From Paenibacillus sp. CAA11 (GTDB taxonomy: Bacteria; Bacillota; Bacilli; Paenibacillales; Paenibacillaceae), in assembly GCF_003060825.1 (NCBI RefSeq), contig NZ_CP028922.1, forward strand, positions 2,773,001 through 2,837,000: 64,000 nucleotides of DNA, read 5' to 3'. A program made the position numbers and the translations under genes. Position 1 is the stretch's first letter. Each line of letters starts with the position of its first letter. The notes beneath the pieces are model-generated. The model made no database searches. It was not told the origin of the DNA and was given only the letters and a program-made list of their open reading frames with translations. Shown piece by piece: positions 34,369-42,474 of the stretch.

Positions 34369-34497
34369 TTAAAATCCTCCAATTTGATCACTAAACTGTT
34401 GAAACATGATCGGATTATAATTAATTGATTGAACAGGTATATTTGCAGTAAACAAAAATCCACTTGCAATGACCAACATTACCATTTTTTTAAACAT
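34369..34497 (-). CDS. Small secreted propeptide, putative RRNPP-type signalling peptide precursor (42 residues)
   Basis: The frame starts MFKKMVMLVIASGFLFTANI and ends SDQIGGF. The N-terminus is a classical export signal: two Lys, then a hydrophobic core (about residues 5-18), then a polar stretch with a possible cleavage site near VQS (residues 22-24). The remaining 18 residues are polar with an aromatic/Gly end. Its ATG overlaps the stop of the HTH-TPR regulator by 8 bases, and AAAAGGTG lies about 10 bases upstream. This is the Phr/NprX/PapR/AimP arrangement; in those families the mature signal is usually the last 5-10 residues after export and proteolysis, then re-imported by an oligopeptide permease. 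Function here is inferred from layout and sequence features, not homology. Confidence 0.72.
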   Translation of the reverse strand: MFKKMVMLVIASGFLFTANIPVQSINYNPIMFQQFSDQIGGF

Positions 34498-35902
34498 TGT
34501 TTAACCACACCTTTTCGATAAGATTTAAATACTCGGCTATTGTATCTGGAGCCGCATGAGCACGAAAATGCTCAAATAACCCTATACAGTTTATATAGTA
34601 GGTCTCATTATTTAATATATGATAAGCTGCCATTGCATACATCAATTGTTTAAAGCCATCATTGTAGTTGCCGCGATGTAAATAGTAATAAGCTAATTCA
34701 TAACCTAACCGTGCAAATTGTTCAGGTATAACTTGCTTGGTATACATATCAGAGGATGACTGTCCCTGTTGAGTAAGCAAATTAATTTCAGACTCAAAGC
34801 GTTTTAGAATGTGAGTTACATCTAACTGAAATCGGTTAGCTGCAAGCATTACATTCAGTAACTTTGTAACCATCTCTATATCTACTTTGGATGTAGCAAT
34901 GTATTCAGCATAGTCTTGTAACACATTTATGTCTCCAGATAATAACTTATTCACCATGATATTACCTTCAGCCCATTGTTGGAACAACTCAATCCAGTGC
35001 CGGGTTTCCTCGTCTGTTTCCTTCACCCAATCTAAATCAGCGTAAGAGTATGTATATTGTAAAGCCCGCTGATAATCACCATGAGCTTCACAGACACTTG
35101 CGCACAACAAGTCAGCATAGGCAATGTATCCAAATAGCGGACCCTTTGTCTTTTTCTCATTCTCACGAGTCCTTCTTTTCCGTTGGTGTTGTAAACTATT
35201 CTGAATTTCCGCCTTCGCTCTCATTCTTCTCGCCAATTCGTCAACCTTATCCCATTTACGCAAAGACCTGTACACGTTAGCCAAATCCTTCAAAGCATCG
35301 AGCTGATCTATTTCATCCAGACGTTCAACATAGACTTCAAATACTGTGGCTATCCTGAGATTTTGGCTCTGATTATCTCCAATCTTAATCGTAAATATAC
35401 GATATTGACAGAGTGCCAAACGTTCAGAATGCTGGTATTTCTCTACTTCCGCCACATTCTCATAGATTAGTAATGCAGCGGCATGCCGCCCCTGTGCGAA
35501 TAACGTCTCCGCGATACCAAACAGTCTGGGAGAATACAATGTATTGTCTATTATCTGTCCAAGTATACGACGTACTGAATCCAGCTTGTCCAGCTCAGCA
35601 CAACGATACAACAATGGCTCGATGCGCCTCATATTGGGCGGATGGTCAATGATGTAATTTTCGATGTAAACATCGTAAAAGTAGCCTTCCGGTAAACCCA
35701 TTGCTTCAGAGATTCGGTCAAGCTGATGTACAGAAATAGGGCGAAGCTGGTTTACCCAATTACTGAGCGTTCTTTGATGAACACCCGAACATTCCGCAAA
35801 TTGTGCCAATAACATATCATTTTGTTCTAAATAATTCTCAAACTCGGTCAAAATCGTAGGTGTATGCTTCAAGTACAACCACCCCTTATCCAAAACCTCC
35901 AT
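34490..35902 (-). CDS. HTH-TPR transcriptional regulator, putative RRNPP-family peptide receptor
   Basis: 470-residue cytosolic protein. An XRE-like helix-turn-helix lies at about residues 30-75 (LLAQFAECSGVHQRTLSNW; ISVHQLDRISEAMGLPEGYF). The rest is all-helical with TPR-like pairs (AETLFAQGRHAAALLIYENV; LKDLANVYRSLRKWDKVDEL; ADLLCASVCEAHGDYQRALQ; LGYELAYYYLHRGNYNDGF), interrupted by a basic low-complexity insert near residue 240. This matches the RRNPP design (NprR, PlcR, AimR), in which the repeat domain binds a re-imported peptide. The stop overlaps the propeptide start. ATG 35902 has GAGGGTGA at 11 bases, but the predicted promoter places its RNA start at about 35916; an in-frame TTG at 35872 with AAGGGGTGG at 6 bases is a good alternative. 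AT-rich compared with neighbours and absent from this place in B. subtilis. Confidence 0.8.
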   Translation of the reverse strand: MEVLDKGWLYLKHTPTILTEFENYLEQNDMLLAQFAECSGVHQRTLSNWVNQLRPISVHQLDRISEAMGLPEGYFYDVYIENYIIDHPPNMRRIEPLLYRCAELDKLDSVRRILGQIIDNTLYSPRLFGIAETLFAQGRHAAALLIYENVAEVEKYQHSERLALCQYRIFTIKIGDNQSQNLRIATVFEVYVERLDEIDQLDALKDLANVYRSLRKWDKVDELARRMRAKAEIQNSLQHQRKRRTRENEKKTKGPLFGYIAYADLLCASVCEAHGDYQRALQYTYSYADLDWVKETDEETRHWIELFQQWAEGNIMVNKLLSGDINVLQDYAEYIATSKVDIEMVTKLLNVMLAANRFQLDVTHILKRFESEINLLTQQGQSSSDMYTKQVIPEQFARLGYELAYYYLHRGNYNDGFKQLMYAMAAYHILNNETYYINCIGLFEHFRAHAAPDTIAEYLNLIEKVWLNNV

Positions 35903-35922
35903 TTATTTGAAAATCACCCTCT

Positions 35923-35951
35923 ATTATTCTCCAATATTAACCATATGTCAA
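35923..35951 (-). promoter_or_regulatory. Sigma-A promoter of the HTH-TPR regulator
   Basis: Minus strand TTGACA (35951-35946), exact consensus, 17-bp spacer, AATAAT (35928-35923), one base off. It starts immediately after the TAA of the upstream gene, so the regulator and propeptide form their own transcription unit. Confidence 0.7.
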
Positions 35952-37058
35952 TTAAATTTGCAGCTCATTAGGAGATGACAGCTTGTCCTTACAATCTGTC
36001 CAAGCTCCATGTTCCAATTCACGGAATATCCCTTCCTCCATTCTCGTTGCGAGCCGCAGATACTTGTCTGCTAGCGGATGATCAACTCCAAAATAGTGGC
36101 CGATGCGTCCAGTAATTGAATCATCCTGATGCTCTGTGCTCCACGCGAACAGTTGTGTATACAAATCGCTCAGTTTCTCGTGGGTCTCCGGAACGAACCG
36201 CAGTGGGCACAGCGGTTGGCTCAGCCTAAGTTCAAGTAAATCATGTAATACCCATAGCTGGTGCTCTATGAGTTCTGCCCTCTCTTCCAAGTCTCGATTC
36301 TCAAGTTCCAGAGGAGTTGCCTCTTTAACATCGGATATAAGCTCATGGAAGGTCAATTTCACCATTTGCATGGCTATATAAGCCCACCAATGACTTCCGG
36401 TTCCTGTGCTGTACAATTCCCATCCCGGATTCCATAAAATCTGTTTCATACAATCCCGCTGATCTTCTCCGTAAGCAGCAATGCCAAGCAGAAGTCCGGC
36501 ATTACAATCCGTAGAAGCCTCATCTCCCCAAGCTACCAGCCTCGGAACGATGTCGGGACCGCTGAATTTGCAGCAGAGAGCTGGTAAGAACTCGGAGAAT
36601 AGAGGCTGCCCGTATGCCTTCTCCAGTTCATTCCTCAGCCGTTCCTGATGCTGCTTGCTAATAGGAAGATGCATCAGTCCAAGGCACGCGTCCTTGGATA
36701 AATGCCAATCATCTGTTTCAACACAGTTCATCATATAGTCCGTGTATTTCTCGTAACCCATATATCCCAATACATGTAAAATCTCGCTAGGCATATTAGG
36801 TTTCAGCTTATTTTGCTCAAAGCAACGGTGATCCATCTCCTCGGCAAGCTCCAAATCGCCGCATCTCATGACAGGACCGAGCAGCATCGTATACCTGTAA
36901 TCCTCTGGCTGATTACAAAAAAGCTCGAATAGTGCCGCAGCATCTTCCTGTCCTCCATAAAGCGCAATAACCCGGCAATATGATTCCAATATTGCTGCCG
37001 GAGTCCGTATCTGGTTGCTGAGCAGCTGAATCAGCTGTTCCGTCTGTTGTAGCATCAT
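35952..37058 (-). CDS. Hypothetical protein, helical-repeat-like, 368 residues
   Basis: No family is recognised. The sequence is soluble, mostly helical, acidic, and has spaced Leu/Ala pairs such as LLGPVMRCGDLELAEEM and SKDACLGLMHLP, reminiscent of HEAT or TPR-like solenoids. There are no signal, membrane or catalytic motifs that I can name. ATG 37058 or 37055 follows AGAGGAG; the frame extends upstream to 37163 through a different small frame. It precedes the HTH-TPR regulator on the same strand but that gene has its own promoter. Confidence 0.7.
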   Translation of the reverse strand: MMLQQTEQLIQLLSNQIRTPAAILESYCRVIALYGGQEDAAALFELFCNQPEDYRYTMLLGPVMRCGDLELAEEMDHRCFEQNKLKPNMPSEILHVLGYMGYEKYTDYMMNCVETDDWHLSKDACLGLMHLPISKQHQERLRNELEKAYGQPLFSEFLPALCCKFSGPDIVPRLVAWGDEASTDCNAGLLLGIAAYGEDQRDCMKQILWNPGWELYSTGTGSHWWAYIAMQMVKLTFHELISDVKEATPLELENRDLEERAELIEHQLWVLHDLLELRLSQPLCPLRFVPETHEKLSDLYTQLFAWSTEHQDDSITGRIGHYFGVDHPLADKYLRLATRMEEGIFRELEHGAWTDCKDKLSSPNELQI

Positions 37059-37108
37059 ATTCTCCTCTTTTCTAACTATAGGATGCAAAAAAGCAAGCTG
37101 CTTATATT

Positions 37109-37192
37109 TTACAATCCCTTTGGTACCTCTTCCAGACCAAAAAGAATAAACAGAATGTAGCAAATGGCGGTTAAGCGTTTAGGAAATTTCAT
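37109..37192 (-). CDS. Possible 27-residue hydrophobic peptide
   Basis: Frame starts MKFPKRLTAICYILFILFG and ends EEVPKGL. AAGGAG lies 9 bases before the ATG. Basic residues followed by a hydrophobic stretch suggest a membrane-inserted or exported micropeptide. It ends 50 bases before the 368-residue gene on the same strand. No homologue is recognised. Confidence 0.4.
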   Translation of the reverse strand: MKFPKRLTAICYILFILFGLEEVPKGL

Positions 37193-37267
37193 GCTGGCCA
37201 TCTCCTTTTTCATCAATTTACAACCTGATTTTTAAATATTTCAACCAAATGATCATTTCTTAGGTCC

Positions 37268-37297
37268 GAATAAATCCCTAGGCTTACGATCAACCTA
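37268..37297 (+). promoter_or_regulatory. Candidate sigma-G promoter of tlp
   Basis: GAATA (37268-37272), 18-bp spacer, CAACCTA (37291-37297), against the sigma-G pattern GAATA and CATnCTA. tlp is a forespore gene in B. subtilis. Confidence 0.5.
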
Positions 37298-37349
37298 AGT
37301 CGTAGCGCCTTGCATTAAGGTGCATTTAAATTAAGGAGGGATTCCATTC

Positions 37350-37583
37350 ATGACAAAGCCAAAACCGGATAACCGGGCTGATAATGTAGAAAGGCTTCAG
37401 GAGAGCATCCAGAACACCCTTCAAAATTTGCATGAAGGCGAAGAGTATCTAGATGAGCATGCCGCTGAGCTGTCAGGCGAAGAACAGCGGCAGGTTGCTG
37501 CCAAGAACGAACGCCGGAGAGAGAGTATCGAGGGATTTCGCGAGGAAGTTAAGGACGAGGCCCGCGCTCGACGCAATAAATAA
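37350..37583 (+). CDS. tlp: Small acid-soluble spore protein Tlp (thioredoxin-like)
   Basis: Minor small acid-soluble protein of the spore core. 77 residues, highly charged and coiled-coil-like; DNRADNVERLQESIQNTLQN and KNERRRESIEGFREEVKDE align with B. subtilis Tlp. SD TTAAGGAGGG precedes the ATG. Despite the name it has no CxxC site. Single gene, convergent with ppiB. Confidence 0.93.
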   Translation: MTKPKPDNRADNVERLQESIQNTLQNLHEGEEYLDEHAAELSGEEQRQVAAKNERRRESIEGFREEVKDEARARRNK

Positions 37584-37590
37584 CTTATAG

Positions 37591-37628
37591 AAAAGCCTCC
37601 CTTCCCCGTATGGGGAGAGGAGGCTTTT
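37591..37628. terminator. Bidirectional terminator between tlp and ppiB
   Basis: AAAAGCCTCC (37591-37600) pairs with GGAGGCTTTT (37619-37628), with an inner CCCC/GGGG stem; T-rich ends on both strands. Confidence 0.92.
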
Positions 37629-37643
37629 CTGCTTGCTAAAAGC

Positions 37644-38075
37644 TTATACTTCGTAAACTTCAACAGACTCCATCTTATCGCGTCCTTGGAATGCGTCCAC
37701 ATGCTCCATGCCTTTCAGCACTTTGCCAAACACAGTGTGCTGGCCATCAAGATGAGGCTGCGGCTGATAGCAGATGTAGAACTGGCTGCCGCCTGTGTTG
37801 CGTCCGGCATGCGCCATAGCCAGAGATCCGCGCTCATGCTTGTTAGGGTTAATCTCACAGTTGATGGTGTAGCCTGGACCGCCTGTTCCAGTGCCATTTG
37901 GGCAGCCGCCTTGTGCTACGAAGCCTGGGATCACCCGGTGGAATACCAGACCGTTGTAGAATCCGGAATTCGCCAATTTCTCAAAATTTGCGACCGTATT
38001 AGGTGCGTCCTTGTCGAACAGCTCAAGCAGCACTTCGCCGCCGTTAGCCAATTTAATTTTTGCTTGTTTTGCCAT
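37644..38075 (-). CDS. ppiB: Peptidyl-prolyl cis-trans isomerase, cyclophilin type
   Basis: Cytosolic proline isomerase of 143 residues. Cyclophilin motifs: [13 protein letters not shown] (catalytic Arg and Phe), [19 protein letters not shown] and the [12 protein letters not shown] active-site segment. Normal length for bacterial PpiB. Lies between tlp and lysA, as ppiB is next to lysA in B. subtilis. Confidence 0.97.
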   Translation of the reverse strand: MAKQAKIKLANGGEVLLELFDKDAPNTVANFEKLANSGFYNGLVFHRVIPGFVAQGGCPNGTGTGGPGYTINCEINPNKHERGSLAMAHAGRNTGGSQFYICYQPQPHLDGQHTVFGKVLKGMEHVDAFQGRDKMESVEVYEV

Positions 38076-38128
38076 GTATCAAGCAGCCCCTTTCAATTTA
38101 GAATAAAACCTTGGCGGTATCCAGTGTA

Positions 38129-39472
38129 CTATGAATTCCTTTCCAGTGCAAAAGGCTGCTTCTGAATCCGCTGCGGAATCAGATCATTCGCTACAATATC
38201 CGGCAGCGTCTCCCGCTTAACGACCAAGTCACTGCGTCCGTCTTTGACAAAGACTACAGCCGGCCGGCGGATCCGATTATAATTGCTCGCCATAGAATAG
38301 TTGTACGCCCCAGTGCAGGCAACAGCCAGCAGATCGCCGCTAACTACATGAGGGAGCTTGGTATCCCAAATCAGCATATCCCCGCTCTCACAGCACTTCC
38401 CTGCGATAGACACTGTCTCTTCAGCCTCCTCCAGAGCACGGTTAGCTAGAAGTGCTTCATATTTGGAATCATATAAAGCCGGCCGAGGATTATCGGTCAT
38501 TCCTCCATCTACGGAAACATACTTGCGTACTCCCGGAATGTCCTTGCTTGTGCCGATCGTATACAGGGTTGTTCCTGCGTCTCCAACCAAGCTCCGACCA
38601 GGCTCCACCCAAATTTCAGGAAGCGTCTGATATACTCTGGTAAAATGCTTCTTAACGGCATCTGTTATTGCTGTAATATACTCGGATACCTCAAGCGGTG
38701 CATCCTCATCTGTATAGCGGATGCCAAATCCGCCTCCAAGATTGATTACTCGGAAGGTTGCCCCAAGCTCGTGCTTCACTTGCACGGCAAATGCCGATAC
38801 GCGTTCGGCGGCAACCTGGAATCCGTCAACCTCAAAAATCTGTGAACCGATATGGGAATGCAGACCAAGCAGTACGAGATTCGGTTTATCCAGCGCTAAC
38901 TGAACCGCTTCGTAGGCTGACCCATTACTGATATCAAACCCGAATTTGGAATCTGTCTGGCCTGTGGATATATATTCATGGGTGTGCGCTTCCACACCCG
39001 GCGTAACTCTAAGCAGAATATTTACCTGCGTCTTATTCTCTGCAGCTATGGCGTTTAGCAGATGCAGCTCGTCGAAGTTATCGACAACGAAGCAGCCGAT
39101 CTGGGCGGAGATGGCCATCTGCAGTTCTTCCGGAGTCTTGTTATTGCCGTGGAAGTGAATGCGCTCCGGCGGAAAATCCGCCTGCAGCGCGGTGTAAAGT
39201 TCCCCTTCTGAGACAACATCAAGAGATAACCCCTCTTCTTCCACCAAACGGCACATTGCCATTGTGCAGAATGCCTTACTTGCATATGCAACTTGAAAGG
39301 AAAGACCGGACTTTTTAAAGGCTTCAATATATTCACGAGCGCGCTGTCTAATTAACGCTTCATCCATAACATAAAGCGGTGTTTCATATTGATTTCTGAG
39401 ATCTACTGTGTCGCAGCCGCCAATTTCCAGATGGCCTTGCGCATTGATCGTGCTTGTACCGTGTAAATACAT
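38129..39472 (-). CDS. lysA: Diaminopimelate decarboxylase
   Basis: Last step of lysine synthesis, PLP-dependent. N-terminal TIM barrel with the PLP lysine in YASKAFCTMAMCRLVEEEG, GGGFGIRYT for phosphate binding, and C-terminal beta domain with CESGDML and ACTGAYNYSMAS. 447 residues. SD GGAGG lies 8 bases before the ATG. In spore formers dipicolinate and lysine share a branch, which fits the spoVA neighbourhood. Confidence 0.97.
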   Translation of the reverse strand: MYLHGTSTINAQGHLEIGGCDTVDLRNQYETPLYVMDEALIRQRAREYIEAFKKSGLSFQVAYASKAFCTMAMCRLVEEEGLSLDVVSEGELYTALQADFPPERIHFHGNNKTPEELQMAISAQIGCFVVDNFDELHLLNAIAAENKTQVNILLRVTPGVEAHTHEYISTGQTDSKFGFDISNGSAYEAVQLALDKPNLVLLGLHSHIGSQIFEVDGFQVAAERVSAFAVQVKHELGATFRVINLGGGFGIRYTDEDAPLEVSEYITAITDAVKKHFTRVYQTLPEIWVEPGRSLVGDAGTTLYTIGTSKDIPGVRKYVSVDGGMTDNPRPALYDSKYEALLANRALEEAEETVSIAGKCCESGDMLIWDTKLPHVVSGDLLAVACTGAYNYSMASNYNRIRRPAVVFVKDGRSDLVVKRETLPDIVANDLIPQRIQKQPFALERNS

Positions 39473-39589
39473 GCTGCAATCCTCCGATTTTTCCGAATTT
39501 AGAAACAGTATATCAGGGAATCCCTATCCAGAAAAATGGACTTTTGCGTATTTGATTTGTATTTTTTGCAGGACAAGCTATTTCAAAAT

Positions 39590-41236
39590 TTAATTCTTCG
39601 GCAATCTCGAACGATCCCTTGGTTTGTTAAATGACGGGCGGTACCTGCTATACATGACCGGCATGCGGAATATGACACTCGCCATGGCCTTTGCATTAAA
39701 TGGTATAAAAGGCCACAAATATGAGGAGTTGAACGAACGCCGCATGGTTAGCATGACAATGAACACAGTGACCCCCACAACAAAGCCTGGAATGCCAAAT
39801 AAAGCCACAGCAACTAGGAGAACCAGTCGGACAAGCCTGTTCGCGAGCCCCAGCTCATAGCTTGGGGTAGCAAACATCCCGATCGCCGCCACAGCCATAT
39901 ATAGCACTACCTCATTGACAAAGAGGCCGGTCTTCACCGCAATGTCCCCGATTAGGATGGCTGCGATTAAGCCCATTGCAGAGGCCAGCGGTGTTGGCGT
40001 ATGCACGGCGGCCATCCGCATAAGGTCCACCCCGAATTCAACTAGTAGGAATTGAGCGATCAGCGGTATCTTTGCTTGCGCCTGTGGCCCGATGAAAGTT
40101 AAGGAGGCTGGTTTTAATTCAGGATGGACTACAATAAGCAGCCAGAGCGGAAGCAAAAACAATGAAGCCAAAATCCCTGCGAAACGGATCCAACGCAAAT
40201 AGGTACCCATGAACGCAGTTTGACGGTTCTCCTCAGCATGCTGACACAAATCAAAGAAGGTGGTCGGAAGAATCATGACACTTGGTGACGTATCCACAAA
40301 CAGAACGATTCTCCCTTCGAGCATATGAGCTGCCACCGAATCCGGGCGTTCGGAATAGCGTACCAGCGGGTATGGATTCCATCCCTTATGAAGCAAAGTC
40401 TCCTCCAGCTGCTTATCTGCCAGCGGAATACCTTCAATATCGATCTTCGCAAGCCTCTCCTTAATATTGTTAACCTGCGCTTTATCCACAATATCATCGA
40501 TATAGGCCACACATACATCCGTTAAGGTTCTTCGTCCTACTTTAGTCACTTCGAACTTTGCCCCAGGGTCTCTTAGGCGTCTTCTCACCAATGCCACATT
40601 CGTCATCAGTGTCTCCGTAAACCCATCTCGGGCACCACGTACTACCCGCTCAAGTGAAGGTTCTTCGGGGCCTCGCACTGGATAAGACCTGGTGTCCATT
40701 ACAATACAGCGGTCTTCACCCTCAAGGAACAAGACACTCATACCACTTAACATTTTGGAAATGCAATCACTTAAAGTGCTGCTTGTCTCCACTTGAATAT
40801 GAGGAATATATTCCATAATAAAGGCTTTAAGGGCCGATCCATCATAGGATTCTGGAGTCAAATACGTTAGCCGCTTGATAATCTCCTGAAGTATATTATC
40901 TTTCGCAAAGCCATTAATATAGAACAGGGCTGTTCTCTGACCGCCGAAAGTCATCTCCTTAAAGGTCACATCAAAGCTGTCACCAAGACCTACCACCTGC
41001 TCCAGCGTTTTCTTGGTTGTATCCAAGCTGCGGCTGATCAAATCGCTATGCTGCCAGTACTTAACAGACTCTTCAATGCTGTTAGAGGTTTCTTTCTCCT
41101 CCTTATCAGGGTTTACCCCAAAGCCGGCAACATGTTCTTGATCTCCCTCCTCATATGGCTCATGAAATCCTGGATCGAAGAACGGCAGTGGATTGTTATC
41201 GTTGTTCGCAGACTGGGACACCTCGTTGTCTGGCAT
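39590..41236 (-). CDS. spoVAF: Spore membrane protein SpoVAF (GerA family)
   Basis: GerAA-like inner spore membrane protein associated with germination and dipicolinate release. A long soluble N-terminal domain (to about residue 340) carries the GerA-type segments (RGARDGFTETLMTNVALVRRR; GRIVLFVDTSPSVMILPTTF), followed by about five membrane helices and a basic cytosolic tail. 548 residues, longer than the about 490 of B. subtilis. GGAGG lies 9 bases upstream. It follows spoVAB by 48 bases; spoVAC-AD-AEB-AEA, which lie between them in B. subtilis, are missing. Confidence 0.93.
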   Translation of the reverse strand: MPDNEVSQSANNDNNPLPFFDPGFHEPYEEGDQEHVAGFGVNPDKEEKETSNSIEESVKYWQHSDLISRSLDTTKKTLEQVVGLGDSFDVTFKEMTFGGQRTALFYINGFAKDNILQEIIKRLTYLTPESYDGSALKAFIMEYIPHIQVETSSTLSDCISKMLSGMSVLFLEGEDRCIVMDTRSYPVRGPEEPSLERVVRGARDGFTETLMTNVALVRRRLRDPGAKFEVTKVGRRTLTDVCVAYIDDIVDKAQVNNIKERLAKIDIEGIPLADKQLEETLLHKGWNPYPLVRYSERPDSVAAHMLEGRIVLFVDTSPSVMILPTTFFDLCQHAEENRQTAFMGTYLRWIRFAGILASLFLLPLWLLIVVHPELKPASLTFIGPQAQAKIPLIAQFLLVEFGVDLMRMAAVHTPTPLASAMGLIAAILIGDIAVKTGLFVNEVVLYMAVAAIGMFATPSYELGLANRLVRLVLLVAVALFGIPGFVVGVTVFIVMLTMRRSFNSSYLWPFIPFNAKAMASVIFRMPVMYSRYRPSFNKPRDRSRLPKN

Positions 41237-41284
41237 TGTTTACTCCCTCCTTAATTTGAAAAACCTGCCTATATATCTACAGCA

Positions 41285-41710
41285 TTAAGGCTGATATACA
41301 AACCAGTCGAACCATGAACCGGCTACCTTTCCAATCACCATAGCTATCAGAAGAAAGAACAGGTACTGCTGCATTCCCATTCTTTTCGCCAAAATAGGAA
41401 GTACGTTCAGCACCTCTGTTAAGGCAGCAGCGAGCAAGCCAATAAATATACCGGTTAAAAGCCCTACAAAACCGCTGATCAGCCAGGGGGCATGGAATTT
41501 GAGGTTCCAAAAATCAGCGACCGTTCCAAACAGCGATCCTGTGACCATCGCCCCCTCATACCAATGAACCCGATTGTAAGAGCGTGTAAGCTGGGCCAGG
41601 CGTGGGATGATGTCCAGCACGACAAACAGGGCAACCACACCGGCTCCCACCGCAATCCCTCCCGCAAGCCCCAAAAATGGAAGAACAAGCAAGGAAATAA
41701 TGATGCTCAC
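41285..41710 (-). CDS. spoVAB: Stage V sporulation protein AB
   Basis: 141-residue integral membrane protein with four or five helices (IISLLVLPFLGLAGGIAVGAG...; GFVGLLTGIFIGLLAAALTEVLN), matching SpoVAB in size and composition. It starts with GTG, with AAGGGGG 9 bases upstream, 2 bases after spoVAA ends. Part of the machinery for dipicolinic acid uptake, precise role unknown. Confidence 0.92.
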   Translation of the reverse strand: MSIIISLLVLPFLGLAGGIAVGAGVVALFVVLDIIPRLAQLTRSYNRVHWYEGAMVTGSLFGTVADFWNLKFHAPWLISGFVGLLTGIFIGLLAAALTEVLNVLPILAKRMGMQQYLFFLLIAMVIGKVAGSWFDWFVYQP

Positions 41711-41712
41711 GG

Positions 41713-42354
41713 CTAGCTGCCCCCTTGTTCGCTCTTCTTGTGATGGATCTTCTTATATTCCTCGGTGATCACATAGTGGTCCAGGTTCTCTTGATAAAGG
41801 AACATCTCCACCTCTAAAGGGGTAGGCTCTTCATTCCATTTTTTGCGGAACAAATGGTTGAAGAAGACAATCATTCCAAGGCCGATTCCTATGGAATAGG
41901 CGCCTTGGAAGAGATACGGATGCTGATCCCTTTCTCCAGTGATCATTTCCACAATGCGAACCATGACCTCGGGCATACTCACATCCGCATGAAAGTTCAT
42001 GATCGTCAGCATGGAGCCGAAGAAGAGAAGCAGCCAGACAACAATAAAAGCGGCAATAGAGGGACGACGCTCTTTGTCGTTAATCTCAACAAGCGTATGA
42101 GGCTCCCCTATATATTCCACAGAATATCTTGGGTACCGTTCACGAATCTTTCCGATCACCTGGAGCATATCAATCACCATACGGTTCCCGTCATGCTCCT
42201 TCGGCTTCTCAAGGACCATCTGCTTGAGCTCCCGTTCAGTTTCAGGCGGAGCTAGGAGCTGTGCAATATCGCCTAAACAAACAGCGCTCCCCTTCTGCAG
42301 ACGAACATGTTTTCTCAGCCTGATGTATATCACCCGGGCGAGCCTGTCATCCAT
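41713..42354 (-). CDS. spoVAA: Stage V sporulation protein AA
   Basis: 213 residues: N-terminal soluble beta domain (DRLARVIYIRLRKHVRL ... GDIAQLLAP) and C-terminal membrane helices (AFIVVWLLLFFGSMLTIMNFH; YSIGIGLGMIVFF). First gene of the spoVA operon. ATG 42354 with AGAGG at 8 bases is preferred to the upstream GTG/ATG pair that overlaps the SD. A sigma-G promoter sits about 35 bases upstream, after the sigF terminator. Confidence 0.93.
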   Translation of the reverse strand: MDDRLARVIYIRLRKHVRLQKGSAVCLGDIAQLLAPPETERELKQMVLEKPKEHDGNRMVIDMLQVIGKIRERYPRYSVEYIGEPHTLVEINDKERRPSIAAFIVVWLLLFFGSMLTIMNFHADVSMPEVMVRIVEMITGERDQHPYLFQGAYSIGIGLGMIVFFNHLFRKKWNEEPTPLEVEMFLYQENLDHYVITEEYKKIHHKKSEQGGS

Positions 42355-42386
42355 CCGCATCACCTCTTAACCAACCGAATTGTCCA

Positions 42387-42416
42387 TAGTATGCCAGAGG
42401 CGGACTGCTTTTACTC
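42387..42416 (-). promoter_or_regulatory. Sigma-G promoter of spoVAA
   Basis: Minus strand GAGTA (42416-42412), 18-bp spacer, CATACTA (42393-42387). The -10 is an exact match to the sigma-G/F consensus. It lies between the sigF terminator and spoVAA. Confidence 0.7.
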
Positions 42417-42430
42417 TCTTTAGCCGCATA

Positions 42431-42467
42431 ACAAAAAGACGCCTTCTTTACTTGAAGGAAGGCGTCT
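42431..42467 (-). terminator. Terminator of the spoIIA operon after sigF
   Basis: AGACGCCTTC (42437-42446) pairs with GAAGGCGTCT (42458-42467), followed by TTTTTG on the minus strand, 8 bases past the sigF stop. Confidence 0.88.
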
Positions 42468-42474
42468 CTTCTCA

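Noticed and set aside
34248..34469. A 73-codon minus-strand frame rich in Leu, Ile, Asn and Phe downstream of the HTH-TPR regulator
   Set aside because: It overlaps the propeptide gene in another frame, lacks an SD site and looks like translated AT-rich spacer. The 42-codon frame has the ribosome site, overlap and signal peptide.
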